Source of the DNA: Erythrobacter sp.
GTDB lineage: Bacteria > Pseudomonadota > Alphaproteobacteria > Sphingomonadales > Sphingomonadaceae
Assembly (NCBI GenBank): GCA_002695185.1
Contig: NZOF01000067.1
Location: 1 to 23,247 of the forward strand
Reading direction: 5' to 3'
DNA: 23,247 nt
The notes beneath the pieces were generated by a model. That model searched no databases. It saw nothing but the letters and a program-made list of their open reading frames with translations, and was not told the DNA's origin. Positions 16,677 through 23,185 of this stretch are shown here, in pieces. Positions within the stretch are counted from its first letter, which is position 1. Every line of letters begins with the position of its first letter. The translations under genes and the position numbers were made by a program.

Positions 16677-17330
16677 TCAGATCCGCCCGCCTTTCCATAC
16701 CACGCGCCCGATCACCTCCACTTCCTCGCGGGCGAGGTCGATCGGGGCATAGGCTTCGTTGGCGCTGATCAGGGTGATTCTGCCCGGCGCGCTGGCCTGC
16801 ACCTGCTTGACGTGGAGGGTGTCTCCGATGCGGATTACGTGGATTCCTTCGCCGCTGCGCTTGTTGCGGTCGACGAAGATTTCATCGCCGCTGCGCAGGG
16901 TCGGCTCCATGCTGTCGCCCTCCACCCGAATGGCGGAGAGATCGGCCCCTTCCAGCCCCATTTCGCGCAGCCAGCGGCGGGAAAAGCGGAAGGCGTCGAA
17001 GGCGATTTCCTCTGCCGAGAAAGCCCCCGGCCCGGCCGAGGCATCGAGCGCCAGCCGGGGCACCGCCACGAAGTCCGAGGCCTGAAAACCGCCAGCATTT
17101 TCAACCCGTTGCACCGCCGCATCCGCGCCCAGCTCCACCTCCCCAACCCCGAAGAATTCGGCCAGTTTCCGCCGGTCCGCCTCCTCCAGTTTGCGCGGGC
17201 TTCCCTTGCGCACGAACTGCTGGAGATAGCTGGGATTGCGGCCCAGCATGGCCGACAGCGAGGCCAGGCTGGTGCGGCTTTTCTCGGTCAGCTCGACCAG
17301 CCGCGCCCGGTCCGAAGTCATCTCTGCCAT
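16677..17330 (-). CDS. S24-peptidase transcriptional repressor (LexA/CI-like)
   Basis: The protein has 217 residues from ATG 17330, preceded by AGGA at six-base spacing; ATGs at 17336 and upstream fit less well. The N-terminal 60 residues resemble a phage-type HTH (LASLSAMLGRNPSYLQQFV). The C-terminal half is a LexA/CI-like self-cleaving peptidase: nucleophile S140 in VEGDSMEPTL, general-base K175 in LHVKQVQ, and a candidate cleavage bond A99-G100 in LDASAGPGAF. Such repressors cut themselves when stimulated by RecA filaments; whether this one does is inference. It is too different from LexA itself (no LexA winged helix) to be the SOS master regulator. Two operators on its own promoter suggest autorepression, and a two-gene operon diverges from it. 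Confidence 0.87.
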   Translation of the reverse strand: MAEMTSDRARLVELTEKSRTSLASLSAMLGRNPSYLQQFVRKGSPRKLEEADRRKLAEFFGVGEVELGADAAVQRVENAGGFQASDFVAVPRLALDASAGPGAFSAEEIAFDAFRFSRRWLREMGLEGADLSAIRVEGDSMEPTLRSGDEIFVDRNKRSGEGIHVIRIGDTLHVKQVQASAPGRITLISANEAYAPIDLAREEVEVIGRVVWKGGRI

Positions 17331-17426
17331 CGCCATTCCTGCCTTTCCGCACTGTTCCGGATTTGCGCCCGAACACCCTCTTGATCGGGCCACCATCGGA
17401 CCGATCACCCCGTTTAACGAGAAAAT

Positions 17427-17441
17427 TCCTATACCATAGGA
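17427..17441. promoter_or_regulatory. Operator A of the S24 repressor
   Basis: TCCTA-TACCA-TAGGA is an inverted repeat whose symmetry continues outward into A/T runs on both sides with one mismatch. It covers the -10 box of the repressor's own promoter. Confidence 0.6.
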
Positions 17442-17455
17442 TTTTTCCTAGACAA
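17428..17455 (-). promoter_or_regulatory. Candidate promoter of the S24 repressor gene
   Basis: On the complement, TTGTCT (17455-17450) and TATAGG (17433-17428) are 16 bases apart, a reasonable sigma70-type pair pointing at the repressor gene. Both boxes lie inside the two operator repeats, as expected for autorepression. Confidence 0.45.
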
Positions 17456-17461
17456 GTAGGA
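17446..17461. promoter_or_regulatory. Operator B of the S24 repressor
   Basis: TCCTA-GACAAG-TAGGA repeats the half-sites of operator A with a six-base centre. The two centres are about 20 bases apart, two helical turns, so dimers on both sites would face the same side of the DNA. It covers the -35 box of the repressor promoter. Confidence 0.6.
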
Positions 17462-17470
17462 TTTCGGCTG

Positions 17471-17485
17471 GAACGAATAGGGAAC
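17471..17485. promoter_or_regulatory. LexA-box-like direct repeat (GAAC-N7-GAAC)
   Basis: GAAC at 17471-17474 and GAAC at 17482-17485 are separated by seven bases. Read on the complement this is GTTC-N7-GTTC, the direct-repeat SOS box described for alphaproteobacterial LexA. It lies between the S24 operators and the two-gene operon starting at 17529. Eight fixed bases can occur by chance, so the position is what gives it weight. Confidence 0.4.
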
Positions 17486-17528
17486 GGAGCGAGCGATTCG
17501 CGCCATATTCTTTCAGAGGAGCCCCGCC

Positions 17529-17771
17529 ATGTTGATTCGCAGAATCGAGAAATTCCTCCGCCAGCACAACATGCCGGCGACCAAATTCGGCCGCCTCGCC
17601 GCGCATGATCCGCGCTTCGTGCTGGACCTGCGCAATGGCCGCGAACCGCGCGGCGTGACCGAGGCGCATATCCGCAGCTTCATTTCCGGCTTCGACGCGG
17701 CGGTGGTCGAGGCCGCGCTGGCAGACGCCCAACTCATCGCAAACGCAAAGGAAACCGCCCGTGTCCAGTGA
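17529..17771 (+). CDS. Small HTH-like protein divergent from the S24 repressor
   Basis: The protein has 80 residues. The N-terminal part (RIEKFLRQHNMPATKFGRLA, DPRFVLDLRNGREPR) reads like a short helix-turn-helix: a helix, a turn with MPATKFGRLA, then a basic second helix. The C-terminus is an Ala-rich helix. No enzyme motif is visible. GAGGAG sits before the ATG at good spacing. It overlaps the next gene by 11 bases and shares its promoter region with the S24 repressor, whose operators and a LexA-box-like repeat lie upstream. I infer a small DNA-binding co-regulator, Cro-like in position; this is not established. Confidence 0.75.
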   Translation: MLIRRIEKFLRQHNMPATKFGRLAAHDPRFVLDLRNGREPRGVTEAHIRSFISGFDAAVVEAALADAQLIANAKETARVQ

Positions 17772-18126
17772 AGCCAGCCCCCCTCGCCCGGCCCAGATCC
17801 CTCCCCAGACTCGCCGCTCCGCCACCGACCATTTGCGCACCGCACTGATGAATCTGTGCGAGCACCGCGCGCAGGTGCTTACCCATAGCGAGAGAGCCTG
17901 GGCCAGCATCACCTTCGCCGGCACGCGCCACCGGCTCGCCCTGCTGTTCGCCGGGGCCGAGGCGGTGGCCGCGGGCGAGCAGTTCATCGCCTGCCTGCCC
18001 GAACACGAATTCGCCATTCCGGGCCAGCTGGTCGCCGATGCTGGGATCGTGGAGGTCGAACACCGGCTGATGCCCAGCGAACGCATGGTGGTGCAATGCG
18101 ACCTGCTGTTGCTGGAGGAGAGCTGA
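17761..18126 (+). CDS. Protein of unknown function, coupled to the small HTH-like gene
   Basis: The protein has 121 residues from GTG 17761, with AAGGAAA upstream; the start lies inside the end of the preceding gene (11-base overlap), so translation is coupled. A Pro-rich N-terminal tail (about 1-20) is followed by a compact domain with WASITFAGTRHRLALLFAG in the middle, CLPEHEFAIPGQLVADAGI, and a C-terminal strand-like segment MVVQCDLLLLEES. There is no signal peptide or membrane segment, so it should be cytoplasmic. I do not recognise a family or catalytic motif. Its placement suggests it is an effector or partner of the S24 regulatory module. Confidence 0.7.
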   Translation: MSSEASPPRPAQIPPQTRRSATDHLRTALMNLCEHRAQVLTHSERAWASITFAGTRHRLALLFAGAEAVAAGEQFIACLPEHEFAIPGQLVADAGIVEVEHRLMPSERMVVQCDLLLLEES

Positions 18127-18145
18127 TGCGCCGGACCTTGCGGCC

Positions 18146-19084
18146 TTAATACCCCGCCGCGAGGTCCATTTGCGGTTCGACCTTTTCGCCCTTGTGCCAG
18201 CGATCGAGGTTTTCGATGAATCGGTCCGCGCTGCGCTGGAACATCTTGCTCTGCGCACGGCCGGACAGGTGCATGGTGACCTGCGCATTGTCGAGGCCCC
18301 ACAAAGGATGGTCTTCGGGCAGCGGTTCGGGGTCGGTCACGTCGAGCAGCGCGGCCTCGATCGACTTTGCCTCCAGTGCGGCGACCAGATCGTCCTGCTT
18401 CACCACATCGCCGCGCGCGATATTCACCAGCACGGCGTTGGGGCGCATGGCGGCCAGCTCCGCCTCGCCGATCATGTGGCGGGTTTCATCGGTGGAAGGC
18501 ACGGCCAGGATCACCCAGTCGAACTCGCCCAGCTTCTCGCGCCATTCGCCGGGCCGCAGCGCGCCTTCCCCGCCCGACCGGCGCACGGGCACCACCTTCA
18601 TGTCGAAGGCTTCGAGCCGGGTCTTGATCAGGCTGCCGATCGCGCCGAGGCCCAGCAAGAGCACCCGCTCCCCCGCCAGCTCGCGCTTGCCGGGGCTGTC
18701 GGTCAGCCACTCGCGCCGGTCCTGCGCCCGCACCACCTCGCGATAGCCCTTGGCATGGGCCAGCATCAGCATGACGACATATTCGGCAATGGTCAGCGCA
18801 TTGATGCCCACGCCATTGGTCACGGTGACGCCGCGCTCCTCAAGCAGGTCCAGCGGCATGAAATCGAGCCCCGCATAGATCGAGTTGAGCCATTTGAGAT
18901 TGGTCGCCGCCTGCGCGATTTCGACCATGGGCGCGGTCTCGTTGAGGTCGAACCAGCCGATCTCCGCCTTGGGCGCAAGCTTCAGCGCCTCGTCCTTGCT
19001 GGAGAACCACAGCGGCTCCACCCACTGGGGCAGACGCGGCTCCACCAGCGGGCGGATCATGGCGGACATCACGGCTTTGGTCAT
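18146..19084 (-). CDS. D-isomer-specific 2-hydroxyacid dehydrogenase
   Basis: The protein has 312 residues. The NAD(P)-binding domain has GLGAIG at 145-150, and the catalytic residues are in place: R224 (VNIARGDVV), E253 (DVTDPEPLP) and H272 (VTMHLSG). The family reduces 2-keto acids to D-2-hydroxy acids, or the reverse; substrate choice (glyoxylate, hydroxypyruvate, phosphoglycerate and others) cannot be read. The lack of a C-terminal ACT domain and the short length exclude the long form of SerA. It is convergent with the unknown 121-residue gene, 19 bases apart. GAGAGG lies upstream of the ATG. Confidence 0.9.
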   Translation of the reverse strand: MTKAVMSAMIRPLVEPRLPQWVEPLWFSSKDEALKLAPKAEIGWFDLNETAPMVEIAQAATNLKWLNSIYAGLDFMPLDLLEERGVTVTNGVGINALTIAEYVVMLMLAHAKGYREVVRAQDRREWLTDSPGKRELAGERVLLLGLGAIGSLIKTRLEAFDMKVVPVRRSGGEGALRPGEWREKLGEFDWVILAVPSTDETRHMIGEAELAAMRPNAVLVNIARGDVVKQDDLVAALEAKSIEAALLDVTDPEPLPEDHPLWGLDNAQVTMHLSGRAQSKMFQRSADRFIENLDRWHKGEKVEPQMDLAAGY

Positions 19085-19258
19085 GCGGGGGCAACCTCTC
19101 TTCCCTTGTGCCGTGCCGGTAGACGGGAAGCGGGGGCGCGGATCAAGTGGGGGATGGGGATTTGGGGGGTGTTTAGGAGGGTTGATGGTGGCGTGGGGAG
19201 AGGGTTACGCACCGCTGCATGGTCCTAACGGCTGCTTTCGGCGCTGTGCGAAAATTAG
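19085..19258. other. Intergenic stretch at the left edge of the accessory region
   Basis: There are 174 bases without a gene. The first half is very G-rich. The second half carries GGCGCTGTGCGAA (19240-19252), which recurs at 20797-20809 on the far side of the DUF2971 gene. A promoter of the dehydrogenase should lie in the first half, but no clear box is visible. Confidence 0.5.
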
Positions 19259-20263
19259 TTATCCCCTGTAAGGAACTGCAGAACAACTGACGGTGGTATC
19301 GATATAGCCTTTATGCTCCAAAAAGGTCTCAACACTCTGGGCTATAATTTCCTGATGCGGGGACGGTCCGACCATGACTTCGCGCAACGGCAAACGCCCA
19401 CCATTTTTCCTCGTGCCTCGATTGCCTCCTGTTCGCAGGTAAGGAACGATCCCCAAGGGGCCGGCGCGGAAATTCAACCCTCCGTGGTATTTATCGATCT
19501 CATCATATTCAAGGACAAGGCGGATTTCACTCTCTTTCTGGAATGCCCGGTCCTTAAATCCGAGTATGTGAAAAGAGATCTTGGCATGAATAGCATTCGT
19601 GTAATTTTCATCGTGATCATCTGGCCATTCTGTCATTTCTTTGCGATCGACAGCATATTGACGTTCGAAGGCGCGTATAATCGAGAATAACATAACATAC
19701 TTCTGTCGATCCCTGTAAATAACGCCAAATGCTAAATGATCTGGCCCGAAAAGCAGAGGGGCTTCGTGCTTGATCGGGTTCCCAAAACGTAGGGCGACGC
19801 CACCTGTACCATAGCCCCTCCACTGTCCCAGATCGTCTTTTGCCATGGAGAAGCACGCCACCAAATAGCCCTGGTTTTTTGGCTTCGCGATCAGCTCCTC
19901 CACATCCAAAAGTATTTTTGCGAAGGCCGCGTCGTCAGATCGTTCTGCTCTATGTTTCAAGGCCTCCCGTGCCAACCGGACGCCATGACGATTTTCTTCA
20001 GTGTCGTTCATAAAGCGATTGTCCGAGGCCCAAACTCCGTTTTCTTCCACAATTCCCTTCAGACCAGCGATCGAAGTGTAATGATAGAATTCGGTGGGAA
20101 GCACAAAAATGTTCTCACGCTTCATGCGCAAGTGAGGATAGATTTCGGGGTCAAGGAGGGCATGCTCCGCATGCAGAAATCCCGTGCGATAAGCCTTGCC
20201 AGCTATAGTGGTGGTGTACTTGTCTTGAAGTGTGGTGCCTTCGCTTTCAGCAGCATATTTCAT
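19259..20263 (-). CDS. DUF2971-domain protein
   Basis: The protein has 334 residues from ATG 20263, chosen because GAGGGGGAA precedes it; the frame is open to 20377 but without such a site. DUF2971 hallmarks are visible: FYHYTS (59-64) with GLKGIVEENGVWAS, the RFMNDTEEN segment (83-91), VACFSMAKDDLGQWRGYG (135-152) with GVALRFG, and FKDRAFQKESEIRLV (236-250). The domain has no settled biochemical role. The H-Y-T motif followed by a helix and turn, with a late Glu-rich strand, is reminiscent of ADP-ribosyltransferase-like folds, but that is only a resemblance. A+T is higher and codon use less GC-biased than in its neighbours, suggesting acquisition. No partner gene is next to it. Confidence 0.8.
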   Translation of the reverse strand: MKYAAESEGTTLQDKYTTTIAGKAYRTGFLHAEHALLDPEIYPHLRMKRENIFVLPTEFYHYTSIAGLKGIVEENGVWASDNRFMNDTEENRHGVRLAREALKHRAERSDDAAFAKILLDVEELIAKPKNQGYLVACFSMAKDDLGQWRGYGTGGVALRFGNPIKHEAPLLFGPDHLAFGVIYRDRQKYVMLFSIIRAFERQYAVDRKEMTEWPDDHDENYTNAIHAKISFHILGFKDRAFQKESEIRLVLEYDEIDKYHGGLNFRAGPLGIVPYLRTGGNRGTRKNGGRLPLREVMVGPSPHQEIIAQSVETFLEHKGYIDTTVSCSAVPYRG

Positions 20264-20892
20264 CGATTTCCCCCTCAATTCAGATGTATTTGGAATTTTT
20301 ACGCCGCGGACCGCACCCTTCGAGCAGAAGGACTTCCTAAGTGCCGCACGCAATGACCGCAGTAACATTGGACCCATACCTTTTTTTCACAACTGAAGTC
20401 TTGAGTTGGGGGCGGAAGCGGACGGTCTGCTATTGCGCGATTGTTTCCAAAGGCAGACGGCAGGCAACAAAGGCGCGTCCCAAATCAGCAGTTCGTCGAT
20501 TGACCGAACGTGGATCAGTCAAAATCGAACCGCCGGAAAGGTTAAGGCCCAACTTGGCGGAATCGTCATCCGAAAAATAAACGAAATTTCGTGGTAAATT
20601 GCTCACCCCTCCGCCCAGTTCTGCGGAAAGGGTGGAAGCGTCGTTGGCATCGACGGAATGAATGATGGCAGTGTCAAGCTCACCAATCCTTCTCCTTCCG
20701 AGTAACTTTAGCTACTCAAGTTATGTCCGCAATGGGGTCGTTAGTAGCCGGACCGCTTTCGTCGCGCTTGCTCGATTATCAGCCTGTCGGCTTTTGGGCG
20801 CTGTGCGAACGGCCGGGGTGTGTGCAATTGGTTGGGAAGCTGACTTTTAACCTTTGCGCGCTATCCGACAGCACCCTCAGTAAGGACCAGTC
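20264..20892. other. 629-base non-coding stretch with repeat debris
   Basis: No convincing gene is seen; the open frames are short, lack ribosome-binding sites and do not resemble proteins. It contains GCGGAAGCGGACGGTCTGC (near 20411-20429), TGTCCGCAATGGGGTCGT (20724-20741), which recurs at 21372, and GGCGCTGTGCGAA (20797-20809), which recurs at 19240. It reads as accumulated fragments of a dispersed intergenic repeat. The promoter of the DUF2971 gene must be at its left end and that of the four-TM gene at its right end. Confidence 0.55.
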
Positions 20893-21327
20893 ATGCAATC
20901 GCTTGTTCGAGCTACAGCCGCAATGCTATTGACTGGCGCTCTCACCCTCTTCCTCGTTTCTGTCGCGTTTGCCGCGTGGAGTTACACTAAGACGGGAACT
21001 CCATTCAATTGGACTTCGGCGCTCTACATTGCATTATCGATGGGGGTTGTGGCCCTTCCCAGCGCACTTATTTTAGGAATTGCATTTGAGTGGCCAAAAG
21101 TTTTTTGGATGACGCGAAGGAGCGGTGCCACTTTTACTATTTCCATTATCTTCAGTACTGCCGCAGGATTGATCTTGTTCTTTCTCTATCTTTTTTTCGT
21201 TGCCGAGCCGGAAAGCTTATCGCGCCCTCTCGACGACGGTTGGTGGATATTCCCAGTCGGTTGTTTTCTCACCGGCGGAGCCACTTCTGGTATGGTCTGG
21301 TGGATACTGTTCAACGGCTACGAGTAG
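20893..21327 (+). CDS. Four-TM hypothetical membrane protein
   Basis: The protein has 144 residues. Four hydrophobic helices lie at about 9-30, 42-65, 82-103 and 118-140, with a short basic loop (MTRRSG, 73-78) between the second and third and an acidic loop (AEPESLSRPLDDG) between the third and fourth. The helices are rich in Trp and Phe and there is no catalytic motif. AAGGA precedes the ATG at normal spacing, supporting a real gene. I do not recognise the family. It stands in the accessory region, convergent with cysS but separated from it by a REP-like element. Confidence 0.7.
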   Translation: MQSLVRATAAMLLTGALTLFLVSVAFAAWSYTKTGTPFNWTSALYIALSMGVVALPSALILGIAFEWPKVFWMTRRSGATFTISIIFSTAAGLILFFLYLFFVAEPESLSRPLDDGWWIFPVGCFLTGGATSGMVWWILFNGYE

Positions 21328-21627
21328 CTGCACTTGACCGCTGGAAGTGCGGACAAGCGGAGCGGCATGATTGTCCGCAATGGGTCGTGAGCTGACAGGC
21401 AGCATTTTTCGCAACAGCGCGAATAGCAGACATTCGGTCAGTCACCTCATGTTCCGTAACCCAATGGATTCAACGGAACGCGACCGTGCAGACTTCGCGA
21501 GGCGAGGACGCACCATGGATTGCCGCGTCGCTTCGCTCCTCGCCATGACGGGAGGAAGCTTACCGCGTCATTGCGAGCGCAGCGCGGCAATCCATGGGGG
21601 ACTGGCAACCCGCCGCCCCCAAAAAAA
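21328..21627. other. 300-base intergenic stretch between the four-TM gene and cysS
   Basis: The stretch holds TGTCCGCAATGGGTCGT (21372-21388), a copy of the motif at 20724-20741, and then the second REP-like element (21513-21597). No gene is supported: the 117-residue frame starting at 21371 is a read-through of these repeats. Confidence 0.6.
21513..21597. repeat. REP-like palindromic element, copy 2
   Basis: CCATGGATTGCCGCG (21513-21527) is perfectly mirrored by CGCGGCAATCCATGG (21583-21597). Inside are GCTTCGCTCCTCGCCATGAC and, inverted, CGTCATTGCGAGCGCAGCG. This is the same two-unit inverted layout as copy 1, 30 bases past the cysS stop, where it could fold as a transcript-ending or mRNA-stabilising hairpin. 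Confidence 0.85.
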
Positions 21628-23076
21628 TCAATCCAGCTTCCACTCCCAGCCCAGCGGGTCGCCGTCCATGACTTCCACGCCCTTGGCGGCCAGGGTCGCG
21701 CGGATGGCGTCGCTGGTGGCGTAGTCTTTTTCCACCTTGGCATCCTTGCGTCGCAGGATTTCGGCTTCGATTTCCTCCTCCTCGATCTCGGCCGATATCG
21801 GGCGGATGCGCAGGTCCTTGCGAGTGAGGTCGAACAGGCCCATACCCAGCACGCGGTCCATTTCCTCGACCACGGCGCGCTTGACGCCGCCGTCGACCTT
21901 CTTGACCGCCAGCGCCTCTTCCAGCGCCACCAGCGCGATCGACGTGTTGAGATCGTCGGTCATGGCGGCGGCGAATTTCTCTCGCATGGGGGCGAATTTC
22001 TGGTGTGCGGGATCGCCGGCGAGTTCGTCCTTCAGCCGCTCCACCTGCATCACGATCCGCTTCAACCGCGTGAGCGCCGCGCCCAGCCCTTCCCAGCTGA
22101 ATTCCAGCTCACTGCGGTAATGCGCCTGCAGGCACATCATGCGATAGGCGAGCGGGTGGAAGCCCTTGTCGATCAGCAGTTGCAGGCGCAGGAATTCGCC
22201 CGAACTTTTCGACATCTTGCCGCTGCGTTCGACCAGGAAATTGTTGTGCATCCAGATGCGCGCGCCGCTGTTCTCCGCCTCGCCCAGCCCGCCGGTGCAG
22301 CAATGCGCCTGGTTCTGCGCGATCTCGTTCGGGTGGTGGATTTCGCGGTGGTCGATGCCGCCGGTGTGGATATCGAAGGGGAAGCCCAGCAGCTTGCCGC
22401 CCATGACCGAGCATTCCAGATGCCAGCCGGGCGCGCCCTTGCCCCAGGGGCTGTCCCATTCCATCTGCCGCGTCTCGCCCGCGGGCGTCTTGCGCCAGAT
22501 GGCGAAATCGGCGGAGTTGCGCTTGCCCTCGACCGTCTCGATCCGGCCTTCACCCTCCTCGGTCACAGCGCGCGCGAGGCGGCCGTAATCGTCCACAGTG
22601 GAGACATCGAAATAGAGGCCGCTGGCGAGTTCATAGCAATGCTTGTCCGCAATGCCTTTCGCGAAGTCGATCATGTCGTCGATGTAATCGGTGGCGACCG
22701 ACCATTTTGACGGCTGGCGGATGTTCAGCGCCTTCACATCGTCCCAGAAGGCTTTGGTGTAATGTTTGGCGATGTCCCAGATCGACTGCGATTTCTGCGC
22801 GGCCATCTTCTCCATCTTGTCCTCCCCCGCATCGCCATCGTCGGTCAGATGGCCGACATCGGTGATGTTGATGATGTGGGTGAGATCGTAGCCCTTCCAG
22901 CTGAGCGTGCGGCCCAGCACATCGGCGAAGACATAGGCGCGCATATTGCCGATGTGGGGATAGTTATAGACCGTGGGCCCGCAGCTGTAGACGCGCGCCT
23001 CGCCCGGATGGACGGGAGTAAAGGTCTCGATCTCGCGGGTGAGCGAGTTGAACAGCTTGAGCGGGGTTTGGGTCAT
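21628..23076 (-). CDS. cysS: Cysteinyl-tRNA synthetase
   Basis: CysRS charges tRNA-Cys in the cytoplasm. The protein has 482 residues, normal for the family. The class I signature HIGN is at 41-44 (YNYPHIGNMRAY) and KMSKS at 287-291 (ERSGKMSKSSGEF). The zinc ligands that hold the cysteine thiol are C32 (SCGPTVYN), C222 (HLECSVMGG), H247 and E251. The zinc-ligand loop reads GGIDHREIHHPNEIAQ, where many bacterial enzymes have GG-x-D-L-x-F-P-HH-E-N-E, so it belongs to a variant branch. The C-terminal anticodon-binding helices are complete. There is no strong ribosome-binding site before the ATG. Two REP-like elements bracket the gene. Confidence 0.97.
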   Translation of the reverse strand: MTQTPLKLFNSLTREIETFTPVHPGEARVYSCGPTVYNYPHIGNMRAYVFADVLGRTLSWKGYDLTHIINITDVGHLTDDGDAGEDKMEKMAAQKSQSIWDIAKHYTKAFWDDVKALNIRQPSKWSVATDYIDDMIDFAKGIADKHCYELASGLYFDVSTVDDYGRLARAVTEEGEGRIETVEGKRNSADFAIWRKTPAGETRQMEWDSPWGKGAPGWHLECSVMGGKLLGFPFDIHTGGIDHREIHHPNEIAQNQAHCCTGGLGEAENSGARIWMHNNFLVERSGKMSKSSGEFLRLQLLIDKGFHPLAYRMMCLQAHYRSELEFSWEGLGAALTRLKRIVMQVERLKDELAGDPAHQKFAPMREKFAAAMTDDLNTSIALVALEEALAVKKVDGGVKRAVVEEMDRVLGMGLFDLTRKDLRIRPISAEIEEEEIEAEILRRKDAKVEKDYATSDAIRATLAAKGVEVMDGDPLGWEWKLD

Positions 23077-23185
23077 GGGTGGCGTTTGGCGGCAGCGGGC
23101 GCGCGGGTCAATTGCCTCGCGTCGTTGCGGGGGTTTGGGGGGCGGTTCGTCTGCGGCGGTGTGTGGGTAGGGGATAGGGCGGGAG

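Noticed and set aside
16677..18126. Prophage remnant
   Set aside because: Despite the CI-like repressor and operators there is no integrase, terminase, capsid or tail gene, and the neighbours are ordinary chromosomal genes.
18170..19228. 352-residue open frame on the plus strand
   Set aside because: It is the complement of the hydroxyacid dehydrogenase, which has its complete catalytic residues; the plus-strand product has no family features.
20341..20597. Two short plus-strand frames (79 and 63 residues)
   Set aside because: No ribosome-binding site and no domain; they run through repeat-like GCGGAAGCGGAC debris.
21371..21724. 117-residue plus-strand frame
   Set aside because: It reads through the TGTCCGC repeat and the REP-like element into the end of cysS.
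21520..22710. 396-residue open frame on the plus strand
   Set aside because: It lies opposite cysS, whose motifs are all intact, and its translation is His/Arg/Ala-rich as expected of the complement of a GC-rich gene.
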